In this document: one piece after another, positions 53,188 through 62,452 of the stretch
Position numbering within the stretch: the stretch's first letter is position 1
Layout of the letters: every line of letters starts with the position of its first letter
Source: Glaciecola sp047250385
Lineage (GTDB): Bacteria > Pseudomonadota > Gammaproteobacteria > Enterobacterales > Alteromonadaceae
Direction: 5' to 3'
Assembly (NCBI RefSeq): GCF_047250385.1
Contig: NZ_JBLBVM010000045.1
Coordinates: 62,001-126,000, forward strand
DNA length: 64,000 bases
Translations under genes and position numbers: made by a program
The notes under the pieces: generated by a model
Databases searched by the model: none
What the model was told of the DNA's origin: nothing
Seen by the model: only the letters and a program-made list of their open reading frames with translations

Positions 53188-54159
53188 ATCAATACTGGCA
53201 ATGAGTTAAACCCTGATAAGCCTGTAAGTTTCAAATTTAATGGTCTAGATAGCTTACAATTGCACTGTCATCAATGGCTACCTGTAGGTGAAGTCAAGGG
53301 TGTGATACAGATCGCCCATGGCATGGCAGAGCATGGTGCTAGATATGCTCGACTCGCTGCTTGTTTGAATGCCGAAGGATTTGCAGTGTATGCCAATGAT
53401 CATCGTGGTCATGGGTTATCAGTCTCGCCTGAACTGCCTCTTGGTCACATGGCTGACTCTGATAGTTGGGAGAAAGCGGTTGACGAACTCAAACTATTGA
53501 ATACAGAAATTCGCAAACGCCATCCAAATATACCCATTATTTTACTAGGGCATTCGATGGGCTCTTTCATGACGCAATACTATCTCAAAAAATACGGAGA
53601 TAGTATTTCGGGAGCTGCATTGTCAGCGAGTAATGGTCCTCCTGGTGCTTTGGGTAAAATAGCTCAAATGCTTATTCGTATCGAGAAATTAAGGATTGGA
53701 AAAAAGGGGCACAGTGCATTGATGGCTGCCGTGAGCTTCAAAGCTTTCAACAAAGCCTTCAAACCAAATCGGACAGAGTTTGACTGGTTGAGCCGAGACA
53801 ATGACGAAGTAGACAAATATGTAGCCGATCCTTTATGCGGTTTCGAATGCACAGTGGAAACTTGGTTGGGTATGTTGGATGCTTTGAGCCATATTGCATC
53901 TACAGAGGCCCTAGAAGCAATGGATAAAAGTAAGCCGCTATACGTGATTTGCGGTACTGACGATCCGGTAGGAGAACACAGCAAAGGAGTTAAGCGTCTA
54001 TTAGATACGTATCAAAAACATAGCTTTAAGAATGTTAGTCAACACGTTTATCCTAGTGCGCGCCATGAGTTGTTCAATGAGATAAACAGAGACGAAATTA
54101 CCAATGACTTCATAGTGTGGGTAAAAAAGGTTTGTGATGGCGATCATTCATTAAAATAG
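53188..54159 (+). CDS. Alpha/beta hydrolase, monoacylglycerol lipase-like, unusual start
   Basis: Serine hydrolase of about 323 aa in the lysophospholipase/monoglyceride lipase group. The nucleophile is in LLGHSMGSFM, oxyanion residues in IAHGMAEHGARY, Asp in ICGTDDPVG and His in YPSARHELFNE. The family homology starts at FKFNGLDSLQLHCHQWLP, but no ATG, GTG or TTG lies upstream of it in frame; the only such codon, TTG 53260, cuts off the first strand. An ATC at 53188 has GGAGG seven bases upstream and is my best start. A stop at 53155 bounds the frame. Confidence 0.78.
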   Translation: MNTGNELNPDKPVSFKFNGLDSLQLHCHQWLPVGEVKGVIQIAHGMAEHGARYARLAACLNAEGFAVYANDHRGHGLSVSPELPLGHMADSDSWEKAVDELKLLNTEIRKRHPNIPIILLGHSMGSFMTQYYLKKYGDSISGAALSASNGPPGALGKIAQMLIRIEKLRIGKKGHSALMAAVSFKAFNKAFKPNRTEFDWLSRDNDEVDKYVADPLCGFECTVETWLGMLDALSHIASTEALEAMDKSKPLYVICGTDDPVGEHSKGVKRLLDTYQKHSFKNVSQHVYPSARHELFNEINRDEITNDFIVWVKKVCDGDHSLK

Positions 54160-54396
54160 AGCTTCTAATTTAAGTCCAATAAAGACTAAATGACATTAAA
54201 TTGATTTATCGAAAAAAGGCGCATATTCTGATCGTAGTGTTAATTATTTCAGCATCATTATTACTTCATAAAATTATGTTTATTCGGCGTTAATATTAGA
54301 AATCAGTATTAGAAAATTGGATGTCCTTCTAAGTTTAGCGAAATAGAGAATGAACGAAGCTTAAAGTAATCAAGGCTATTTCATTTGAGGAAACTA

Positions 54397-56115
54397 TTGA
54401 CTAAACACAGCAGCAATTCTCGGCCAACGAATGACTCAATGGAGCTGCTGCAACCCGTTGCCTTTTTCTTTGCAATTCTATATTCACTTCTTGCTATAGC
54501 TCATTTTTTCCTGTTACACGAATCGTTCAAATGGATTTTATTTGGCTTAGCATTTGTTACTGCCATAGTGGCTGCATTAATTGGTTTTAAAGCGTTCAAG
54601 ATTTCTTCGGGCCGCCAAAGCTTTGTAATTTTATTGCTTATGTTAGCAGCAAGTCTAAACAGTCTTACGCATTTGTGGTTTTCTGAAGCACCTGAACAAT
54701 CGACCAATATATTCGTCACTATTATTGCTTCTGGAATCGTTTTATCAAATCGCAAACACTGGACAGTCTCTATTCTCTTTAGTTGGATTGGATGGCTCAG
54801 TGTTTATCTGGTACTCAACATTGCTCTCGCTCAACATTTTTTTTTCGCGATGGCAATGAGTACGCTACTCAGCTGGTTTGCACATTTAGCTCGTAGAAGT
54901 TTAGTAGAAAAACAAATTGAACTTGCAAAAGAGAGGGATGTTGCAATTTATCATGAGCGAGAAGCAATGGCGGCAACAGAAGCAAAAAGCGCCTTCTTAG
55001 CAAATATGAGCCATGAAATTCGCACTCCAATGAATGGTGTCATTGGTATGATTGAGCTCTTGTCAGAACAAGATCTTGATGAGACGCAAAAAGATTATCT
55101 TGCGACAGCTAAACGCAGCGCAGAATCCCTCATGTTTGTTATAAACGACATTTTGGACTTCTCGAAAATAGAGGCACGTGAACTCACTATTGAACAAGTA
55201 CAGTTCGACATTGAGATATTCTTCACAAACTTTATTCATGATCAACAGTTTCAAGTAAACAAAAAAGGCTTGGAGTTAGTTTTAGAGAAACCCACTCTAG
55301 AAGAAACAACGGTAGTTGGCGACCCTCATCGAATTACCCAAGTCCTGAACAATCTAGTGTCCAATGCCATCAAGTTTACTAGTTCAGGGACCATAATAAT
55401 ACGTTACGAATTGAATCGTCATAATGAGCATTACTTACTAGACGTAGTTGTTTCCGATACTGGTATTGGAATTAGCAATGCGTCACTTCCCCATCTTTTC
55501 GATTCATTTTCACAAGCAGATACGTCAACAACAAGGAAGTTCGGAGGAACCGGACTGGGTTTAGCAATAACAAAACAACTGTGTGAATTAATGGGCGGTG
55601 GTGTCAGCGTAAAAAGTAGTTTAGGCGAAGGTTCAGCTTTCCACGTATCCGTTGTGCTGCTAACTCCAAATTCAGCTTCTGTCGCAGAGGAAGGCTTAAA
55701 GCACATGTCTTCTGACATTAACTTCTCTAATATGAGAGTTCTTATCGTTGAAGACAACCACATTAATCAGGAAGTGTTGAAGGCTATTTTGACGGGTCTA
55801 AAAATTCAAATAGAAATTGCGAGTAACGGGCAAGAGGCAATCAACTTACTCAGTCGCAAAGAGTCAGCAATATTCGACTTGGTATTAATGGACTGCCAAA
55901 TGCCAATTATTGATGGGTACGAAGCAACACGCAGAATACGAGCTGGGCACGCTGGGGAATTACTTAAAGAGATCCCCATTGTTGCGTTGACTGCAAACAC
56001 ACTGAATAGCGAGCGAGAAAAGTGTTTTCAAACAGGTATGGATGACCATTTATCGAAACCAATAGACATTAACGCTTTGAAGCTTATTCTGATGAAATAC
56101 CAGCCAGCCAAATAA
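54397..56115 (+). CDS. Hybrid sensor histidine kinase / response regulator
   Basis: Inner membrane protein of about 572 aa. TTG 54397 is chosen because GAGG ends six bases before it; ATG 54439 lacks a ribosome site. Five or six helices span residues 10-165, then a short coiled coil, HisKA (FLANMSHEIRTPMNGVIGM), HATPase (NNLVSNAIKF, DTGIGI, GTGLGLAI) and a C-terminal receiver with LVLMDCQMPIIDGYEATRRI. It lacks an Hpt domain. No periplasmic sensor domain is evident, so the membrane region may sense. No partner gene is adjacent; it lies 237 bases after the hydrolase. Confidence 0.9.
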   Translation: MTKHSSNSRPTNDSMELLQPVAFFFAILYSLLAIAHFFLLHESFKWILFGLAFVTAIVAALIGFKAFKISSGRQSFVILLLMLAASLNSLTHLWFSEAPEQSTNIFVTIIASGIVLSNRKHWTVSILFSWIGWLSVYLVLNIALAQHFFFAMAMSTLLSWFAHLARRSLVEKQIELAKERDVAIYHEREAMAATEAKSAFLANMSHEIRTPMNGVIGMIELLSEQDLDETQKDYLATAKRSAESLMFVINDILDFSKIEARELTIEQVQFDIEIFFTNFIHDQQFQVNKKGLELVLEKPTLEETTVVGDPHRITQVLNNLVSNAIKFTSSGTIIIRYELNRHNEHYLLDVVVSDTGIGISNASLPHLFDSFSQADTSTTRKFGGTGLGLAITKQLCELMGGGVSVKSSLGEGSAFHVSVVLLTPNSASVAEEGLKHMSSDINFSNMRVLIVEDNHINQEVLKAILTGLKIQIEIASNGQEAINLLSRKESAIFDLVLMDCQMPIIDGYEATRRIRAGHAGELLKEIPIVALTANTLNSEREKCFQTGMDDHLSKPIDINALKLILMKYQPAK

Positions 56116-56216
56116 ATGGGGGGCGATAAAAGTCTATTGGTCATCTTGGTATTGGTTTTGCGAACTAAAAACAATCTTTGAATTGGAAAATGCCACTAAA
56201 CGAAATGGTCACCACT

Positions 56217-57725
56217 TTATTCGCACACCAAACTCCAACCTGACTTATGTTGCAACCAAGTTTCGTGAACGAGTTCGGCATGCACAAGTGGGTAAGAGCT
56301 CAACACGCCTTCGCCAAAATGTAATATCCATTCATGACCAGAAACCGTGAGTGTTGGCTTTGGTATTTTATCATCCCGTCGTCGAGTACATAAAATCACG
56401 GAAATTCTCACAATTCGCAGTGCGTTAATAAGCATTTCTTTGAAGTCTGCCTGATAGTTATCAAAAACCGCTAAATCAATTTCTTGACGATGCATACCAA
56501 CTAAATCGCGTATGAACATGCGTTGGAGCGTCGTAAATCCGGTTAATTCAACGTGCGTTAAAATATACGCGCCGTGTTCATGAAACTTCTTATAGCCGAT
56601 ATGTAAACCGAGTTCATGCAAAGCTGCAGCAGATGAGATGAGGGCTTCTGTATCAAAGTCACAAAAGTTGCTTTGTTCGCACATTTGACGACTCAGAGCG
56701 ATGGCAACCTTGCGCACTCGTTCACTCTGTCCTGTATCAATATGGAAACGTGAAACGAGTTGATTGATGCCCTGAGTTCTTCGATCCGCACGCTGGTAAT
56801 TGTCCAACATACCGTAGATGATCCCTTCGCGCAGAGCACCTCCTGAAATTTGCATATTATTCAAATTCAATTGTTTGAATAAGGCAATTAAAATGGCTAA
56901 GCCGCTCGGAAAGATCAGTCTGCGAGAGTCTGCGAGACCTTCAATATGTAAATTATCTATGTGTTTACAAGTAATAGCTTGATCACGCAGTTGGTACAAA
57001 TAATCCAACCTAATAGCGTCGTTTATTCCTTTCTTAACCAATATACTAACGACTGCCTGAGGAGTGCCAGAAGCGCCTAAACATTGTTGCCAATCGAAAC
57101 ACTTGAATGTTGAGGCTAAGGGAGCCAGCATTTCTTCTGCGGCGGCGAGTGCTCGCTCAAAATTCTCTTGATTAATCACGCCATTCACAAAATACCTTTC
57201 CATGAAGGTGACGCAACCCATGTCGACACTTTTTAAGTGCAGTGGTTGCATATCGCGACCTATAATGACTTCTGTGCTTGCCCCACCGATATCGACAACC
57301 ATCGTGTTGCCTTGATTGGCAGAAGTATAGGCAACACCCAGATAGATCTGGCGAGCTTCTTCTTCACCCGAAATGACATTGATTTTTTGATTTAAAAGTT
57401 GCTCTGCGCGTGTAACAAAATCGCTTGCGTTGCTGGCAATCCGAAGTGTCGCAGTAGCAACAACTTTGATGTTGCTACGTGGAATGTCGTCGAGTTGTTC
57501 GCGGAAGGTTTTTAAACAATCCAGGCCGCGCTGTATGCTCTCTTCTGATAACTTTAAATTATCATCAAGACCGGCGGCCAATCTTACTTTTCGTTTGTTT
57601 TTACTGACTATTTGTACGCTACCGCTAAGTACCCTCACAATAACCATGTGAAAGCTGTTCGAGCCTAAATCTACGGCTGCGTAATATTCATCCTGAATAA
57701 CAGTGTTGGGTACTTCTTGTATCAA
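56217..57725 (-). CDS. gppA: Ppx/GppA phosphatase (pppGpp phosphohydrolase)
   Basis: Exopolyphosphatase / guanosine pentaphosphate phosphohydrolase of 502 aa (E. coli GppA 494). The ASKHA phosphate motifs are YAAVDLGSNSFHMVIVRV and VVDIGGASTEVIIG, and the C-terminal HD-like domain includes AAALHELGLHIGYKKFHEHG. The start is TTG 57725 with AGAGG upstream, 12 bases after the rhlB stop. The rhlB-gppA order is the conserved one, which favours GppA over Ppx. Confidence 0.9.
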   Translation of the reverse strand: MIQEVPNTVIQDEYYAAVDLGSNSFHMVIVRVLSGSVQIVSKNKRKVRLAAGLDDNLKLSEESIQRGLDCLKTFREQLDDIPRSNIKVVATATLRIASNASDFVTRAEQLLNQKINVISGEEEARQIYLGVAYTSANQGNTMVVDIGGASTEVIIGRDMQPLHLKSVDMGCVTFMERYFVNGVINQENFERALAAAEEMLAPLASTFKCFDWQQCLGASGTPQAVVSILVKKGINDAIRLDYLYQLRDQAITCKHIDNLHIEGLADSRRLIFPSGLAILIALFKQLNLNNMQISGGALREGIIYGMLDNYQRADRRTQGINQLVSRFHIDTGQSERVRKVAIALSRQMCEQSNFCDFDTEALISSAAALHELGLHIGYKKFHEHGAYILTHVELTGFTTLQRMFIRDLVGMHRQEIDLAVFDNYQADFKEMLINALRIVRISVILCTRRRDDKIPKPTLTVSGHEWILHFGEGVLSSYPLVHAELVHETWLQHKSGWSLVCE

Positions 57726-57737
57726 ACGTGCTTTCCT

Positions 57738-59042
57738 CTATTTTCTGCCTTGGTGGTTCCTTTTTGGACCACTTGGGCGTGGTCCACCAGAGCGACCACC
57801 TCTATTGCCTGGGCGACCATCGTTTCTGCCTCGTGGCTTGCGGTGGAATACCGGCGGTTTCACATCTTGGAGTAACTCATTAGGGTTATAATCAGTCACA
57901 GAAATCTGATGTTCAATATATATTTCAATGGCAGGTAAATTCAACGCATATTTTTCGCATGCAAAACTAATTGCGATGCCACTTTCACCTGCACGGCCAG
58001 TTCGACCTATTCGATGCACATAATCTTCTGCATCATCGGGTAAGTCATAGTTGAATACATGTGTTACTTTAGGAATATGAAGTCCACGAGCGGCAACATC
58101 TGTAGCAACCAGAATGTCGATTGCACCACTGGTAAAGTCTTCCAATATGCTTAGGCGTTTGTTTTGTGGAACATCGCCACTTAACATACCTGCTCTGTGC
58201 CCATCAGCTTTTAACCAAGCCGTAACCGTTTCGCAACCAAACTTAGTATTGGCAAAGACAATTGCTTTATCTGGCCATTCGTCTTCAAGTAAGGTTAACA
58301 ATAAAAGCGGCTTGTCTTTATCTGAGGGATAGAATAATTCTTCAGATACGCGAGTCGCCGTTTTCTTTTCTGGCTCAATTTGCACATGCGTTGGATTGTT
58401 CATGTGTTCATAGGCAAGTTCTTGAACGCGGAAGCTCAAGGTTGCTGAAAACAACATGCTTAAACGAAGTGTTGGTTCAGGCATGCGTCTAAATAAGTAA
58501 CGAATATCTTTTATAAAGCCTAAGTCAAACATGCGGTCAGCTTCGTCAAGAACGGCTACTTGTATGTTTTTTAATGAAAAAATATCTTGTTTGTAATAGT
58601 CGATAATTCGGCCAGTCGTACCAATAACAATATCTACACCTTTTGTTAATTGATCCCGTTGACTTTCATAACCTTCACCCCCATATATCAAACCTAGTGA
58701 CAAGCCAGAGTGCTTACTAAGCAATTCTGCATCATTGAATATTTGTACAGCGAGCTCTCTAGTCGGTGCCATGATAATGGCTCGCGGACTCGGTCTGTTA
58801 GGCTCGTTGTCAGTTTTTGGGGTGGTTAAAAGGTGATGAAAAGTCGCCACCAAGAAAGCAATAGTTTTGCCCGTCCCAGTTTGAGCCTGACCAGCAATAT
58901 CATTTCCTTCAAGAAGTTGAGGAAGTGCCATTGACTGAATTGGCGTACATTGGGTGAAATTAGCTTCCTCAAGCGCTTTTAATATCAGCGGATGGATCGG
59001 AAGATCGGAAAACGACGTATTTGTTAAATGTGTTTGTGGCAT
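57738..59042 (-). CDS. rhlB: ATP-dependent RNA helicase RhlB
   Basis: DEAD-box helicase of 434 aa. Q motif FTQCTPIQ, Walker A AQTGTGKT, VLDEADRMFDLGF, SATL, and motif VI YVHRIGRTGRAGE are present. The C-terminal tail is basic and Arg/Gly/Pro-rich (RGRNDGRPGNRGGRSGG), suited to RNA and RNase E binding. Divergent from trxA with 98 bases between starts, and followed by gppA; RhlB, Trx and Rho are neighbours as in enteric bacteria. Confidence 0.96.
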   Translation of the reverse strand: MPQTHLTNTSFSDLPIHPLILKALEEANFTQCTPIQSMALPQLLEGNDIAGQAQTGTGKTIAFLVATFHHLLTTPKTDNEPNRPSPRAIIMAPTRELAVQIFNDAELLSKHSGLSLGLIYGGEGYESQRDQLTKGVDIVIGTTGRIIDYYKQDIFSLKNIQVAVLDEADRMFDLGFIKDIRYLFRRMPEPTLRLSMLFSATLSFRVQELAYEHMNNPTHVQIEPEKKTATRVSEELFYPSDKDKPLLLLTLLEDEWPDKAIVFANTKFGCETVTAWLKADGHRAGMLSGDVPQNKRLSILEDFTSGAIDILVATDVAARGLHIPKVTHVFNYDLPDDAEDYVHRIGRTGRAGESGIAISFACEKYALNLPAIEIYIEHQISVTDYNPNELLQDVKPPVFHRKPRGRNDGRPGNRGGRSGGPRPSGPKRNHQGRK

Positions 59043-59140
59043 AGCTTATAAATTATCAATGCTTGCATTAAAATCAATTTCTATTAACACTATAGGGCAA
59101 AGCTGAAAGTCTCAGCGATTGACCAAATTTGGAGAAAAGA

Positions 59141-59467
59141 ATGAGCGACAAAATAATCTCGTTGAGTGACGAAAAATTCGAAGCCGATGTAATCAATGCT
59201 AGCGGTCCTGTGTTAGTTGATTTTTGGGCTGAATGGTGCGGCCCTTGTAAAATGATCGCCCCAATCTTATCTGAGATTGCTGACGAGTTTGATGGCAAGG
59301 TAACAGTTGGCAAGCTTAATGTCGATGAAAATAACGAAACACCACCTAAATATGGTATTCGTGGCATTCCAACATTATTACTTTTCAAAAATGGTGCAGT
59401 AGCTGCAACGAAAGTAGGTGCACTTTCAAAAACACAGCTAGTTGAATTTTTGAACGAGAATATCTAA
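59141..59467 (+). CDS. trxA: Thioredoxin 1
   Basis: Cytoplasmic thiol-disulfide carrier of 108 aa, the usual length. ATG 59141 (MSDKIISLSDEKFEADVINA) has GGAG six bases upstream. The active site is WAEWCGPCKM with Cys33 and Cys36; cis-Pro is in IRGIPTLLLF. Terminated 40 bases after the stop. Confidence 0.98.
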   Translation: MSDKIISLSDEKFEADVINASGPVLVDFWAEWCGPCKMIAPILSEIADEFDGKVTVGKLNVDENNETPPKYGIRGIPTLLLFKNGAVAATKVGALSKTQLVEFLNENI

Positions 59468-59507
59468 TTCAAATTTCTAGGCAGCATTCGTTGCCAAGTA
59501 AAGACGA

Positions 59508-59532
59508 AAGGCCATCATTTGATGGTCTTTTT
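59508..59532 (+). terminator. Terminator after trxA
   Basis: CCATCA (59512-59517), a 2-base loop, TGATGG (59520-59525), followed by a T run (TCTTTTTT). Confidence 0.85.
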
Positions 59533-59904
59533 TATTTAAAAGTTATTTTTTTGTAAAACTGGACGATAACCTCAATTAGTGCTACTTTAACTAGGCGCTC
59601 ATCCGAGCAAACCTTTTTTATATTCCTTCAGTGCCAACTATTGCTTTGTAGCTTACCTTTTAAGTAACTGAAAGCCGCATTTGTAAATAGTGACTGTGTT
59701 AACAGTGAATGGTCTTCAGCTTTTATCAGCCGATTGTTGTTATTTGCAATGACCACACAGCTAACGCTTTTTGCCTGGAAGAAAACATAAAATCAAACTT
59801 CAATAACTGACAATTTTAACCAGAGACTACTTTTGATAGGGCAGAGTTAAAAAGACAAATATTTTGTACTTTATTACGAAGCCTAAACATAAAGACCCAC
59901 CAAT
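59533..59904 (+). other. Long untranslated leader of rho
   Basis: A 372-base gene-free stretch between the trxA terminator and rho. In other bacteria the rho leader is where Rho terminates its own transcript. It contains a near-palindrome, ACTGTGTTAACAGT, about 59692-59707, and no convincing gene. An ATG at 59709 opens 33 codons without a ribosome site. Confidence 0.4.
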
Positions 59905-61170
59905 ATGAATTTGACCGAATTAAAAGACAAACCCATTAGTGAATTAGTATCCTTATCTGAAGAGATGGGGTTAGAAAACCTAGCTAGAGCTAGAAAGCAA
60001 GACATTATATTTTCGATATTAAAGACCCACGCAAAAAGCGGCGAAGACATTTTTGGGGATGGTGTTCTCGAAATTCTTCAAGATGGCTTTGGTTTCTTGC
60101 GCTCAGGTGACAGCTCATATTTAGCGGGTCCAGATGATATTTACGTATCACCCAGTCAGATTCGACGTTTTAACTTGCGCACTGGCGATACAATTGCCGG
60201 GAAAATACGCCCACCAAAAGACAGTGAACGTTATTTTGCATTACTAAAAATACGTGAAGTTAACTTCGACAAACCAGAAAATTCTCGCAACAAAATACTC
60301 TTCGAAAACTTAACTCCCTTGCACGCCAATGAACGTTTTAGACTTGAGCGCGGAAATGGAAGTAAAGAAGATTTAACCGCTAGAATTCTTGATCTAGCTT
60401 CGCCGATTGGCCGTGGACAACGTGGCTTGATCGTTGCACCACCGAAAGCGGGTAAAACATTACTACTTCAGAATATTGCGCAATCAATTGCAGCAAACCA
60501 TCCTGAATGCCAATTAATGGTTTTGCTAATCGACGAACGTCCGGAAGAAGTAACGGAAATGCAACGTTTGGTTAAAGGCGAAGTAATTGCTTCAACCTTT
60601 GATGAACCAGCAAGCCGTCACGTGCAAGTCGCCGAAATGGTAATTGAAAAAGCAAAACGTTTAGTTGAGCATAAGAAAGATGTTGTGATTTTACTCGATT
60701 CAATCACTCGTTTAGCTCGTGCTTACAACACCGTTATTCCATCATCTGGTAAAGTACTTACCGGTGGTGTTGATGCAAACGCATTACATAAACCAAAACG
60801 CTTCTTTGGTGCTGCACGTAATGTTGAAGAGGGCGGCAGTTTAACTATTATCGCTACCGCTCTTGTTGATACGGGTTCCAAAATGGACGAAGTTATCTAC
60901 GAAGAGTTTAAAGGTACGGGTAACATGGAACTGCACCTTAACCGCAAATGCGCTGAAAAACGTGTCTTCCCAGCGATCGATTTCAACCGCTCTGGTACTC
61001 GTCGTGAAGAGTTACTTACTACTCAAGATGAATTACAGAAAATGTGGATATTGCGCAAAATCGTACATGAAATGGCAGAAATTGATGCAATGGAATTCCT
61101 TATTGGGCGATTATCGATGTCAAAAACCAACGACGAATTCTTTGAATCAATGAAGCGTATGAAGAGCTAA
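59905..61170 (+). CDS. rho: Transcription termination factor Rho
   Basis: Hexameric RNA-dependent ATPase of 421 aa (E. coli 419). The N-terminal helix bundle starts MNLTELKDKPISELVSLSEE; the cold-shock-like RNA-binding domain has DGFGFLRSGDSSYLAGPDDI (residues 60-79). Walker A is APPKAGKTLLLQ (about 178-189), Walker B VVILLDSITRLARAYN, and the R loop region is KCAEKRVFPAIDFNRSGTRR. Length and motifs are those of the compact gammaproteobacterial form without an insert. Confidence 0.98.
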   Translation: MNLTELKDKPISELVSLSEEMGLENLARARKQDIIFSILKTHAKSGEDIFGDGVLEILQDGFGFLRSGDSSYLAGPDDIYVSPSQIRRFNLRTGDTIAGKIRPPKDSERYFALLKIREVNFDKPENSRNKILFENLTPLHANERFRLERGNGSKEDLTARILDLASPIGRGQRGLIVAPPKAGKTLLLQNIAQSIAANHPECQLMVLLIDERPEEVTEMQRLVKGEVIASTFDEPASRHVQVAEMVIEKAKRLVEHKKDVVILLDSITRLARAYNTVIPSSGKVLTGGVDANALHKPKRFFGAARNVEEGGSLTIIATALVDTGSKMDEVIYEEFKGTGNMELHLNRKCAEKRVFPAIDFNRSGTRREELLTTQDELQKMWILRKIVHEMAEIDAMEFLIGRLSMSKTNDEFFESMKRMKS

Positions 61171-61225
61171 GCTTAGGATAAATCCTTTTGAGTTTGGCGA
61201 CTTCGTCACTGAACTTATATGACAG

Positions 61226-61258
61226 AAGCCGAGATGTGCAAGCATCGCGGCTTTTTTT
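61226..61258 (+). terminator. Terminator after rho
   Basis: AGCCGAGATG (61227-61236) pairs imperfectly with CATCGCGGCT (61243-61252), then seven T residues. Confidence 0.82.
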
Positions 61259-61329
61259 CGAAATTAATATCACTTTTCTGTGACTTTTGATAACTTTCAT
61301 TGCATATAAATTGAAACATAAATAAAGCG

Positions 61330-62286
61330 ATGGCAGAGCAAAAACGGTCAGATATTAATTTAAATCAAATGGTTGCAACTATAGCCGCAACTATGCGCTT
61401 ACCATTCCTAGTATTGATGCCTGCCTGTCTGTTATTAAGCTTTGCTTTGGTGTATCAAAAGACTGGTTTCTTGCAATGGTCGTTGGTAAGTATGATCACA
61501 GTAGGCGCGATATGTGCTCACATTGCAGTCAACATGTTAAATGAATACAGTGACTTTCATTCAGGACTCGATTTTAAAACTAAAAAAACGCCATTTAGTG
61601 GCGGGAGCGGTGCTTTAGTTGTCCATCCACACACAGATAAAATGGTGCTTTTCGTTGCGTTGTTTAACTTATTTATTTGCTGTGCACTGGGCTTGTCAAT
61701 GGCACATATGGTCGGTAAAGAATTACTGATTATTGGCTTGATTGGTGTGCTTATTATTATCACTTATACCAAGTGGATTAATCGCTTACCGTTTTTATGT
61801 CTATTCTCCCCAGGGCTGGCTTTTGGTGTGCTATTAGTTAATGGTAGCTACTTTGTACTTACACAGAGCTTTGAATTTGATATTTTTCTTGTGAGTTTGC
61901 TGCCATTTTTTCTGGTCAATAACTTACTGCTACTTAATCAGTTTCCGGATGTCGAGGCCGATAGTGCGCATGGCAGAAAGCATTTGTTGATTAAATATGG
62001 CTTTAAGTTCGCGGCCCAGGTTTACTTTGCTTTCGCCATATTGAGTTTCGTCACTCTCATTTGGCTAGTTGCCATTGGTATTTTACCCTTGGTTAGTACT
62101 ATTGGATTATTACCGATCCTAGCAGCAATAGCCGTTGGTATTAAATTGATAAAGAGCACTACAAATAGCTCAATCTTAATAGACAGTGCTGAGCTGCTCT
62201 CGCTAATGGGAAAGAACGTAGCTATCAGTATATTTACGCCTGTTTTGATTGCTTTAAGTGTTACTGCTTTTACAATGTTGATGTAA
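61330..62286 (+). CDS. UbiA family prenyltransferase
   Basis: Polytopic membrane protein of 318 aa with eight to nine helices. The two Asp-rich prenyl-diphosphate motifs are present in the style of MenA-like enzymes: NMLNEYSDFHSGLDFKTK near residue 66 and LNQFPDVEADSAHGRKHLL near 205. It would attach a prenyl chain to an aromatic acceptor. The acceptor is unknown; no menaquinone genes are nearby, so a menA call is not justified. The Shine-Dalgarno sequence before ATG 61330 is weak. Confidence 0.85.
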   Translation: MAEQKRSDINLNQMVATIAATMRLPFLVLMPACLLLSFALVYQKTGFLQWSLVSMITVGAICAHIAVNMLNEYSDFHSGLDFKTKKTPFSGGSGALVVHPHTDKMVLFVALFNLFICCALGLSMAHMVGKELLIIGLIGVLIIITYTKWINRLPFLCLFSPGLAFGVLLVNGSYFVLTQSFEFDIFLVSLLPFFLVNNLLLLNQFPDVEADSAHGRKHLLIKYGFKFAAQVYFAFAILSFVTLIWLVAIGILPLVSTIGLLPILAAIAVGIKLIKSTTNSSILIDSAELLSLMGKNVAISIFTPVLIALSVTAFTMLM

Positions 62287-62452
62287 TATTTTCAGAGGTC
62301 TAAGCTAAGTTTTATACATCGTTGAGCGTGTTGCAGAATATCTGAAAAGCTCGTAATTTTATAAATTTTAAGCTACTGTCTTATATAGTTGCTAAGCAAA
62401 TTCGCATGCGGCAAACGCAATGCGCGACACTAATATACATTATTCAAGGTAG

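Noticed and set aside
53260..53262. TTG as start of the lipase-like gene
   Set aside because: It removes the conserved first strand of the fold and has no Shine-Dalgarno sequence, while ATC 53188 has an ideal one.
59709..59810. 33-codon ORF in the rho leader, the same length as E. coli rhoL
   Set aside because: No ribosome site and no sequence similarity to rhoL; equal length alone is not evidence.
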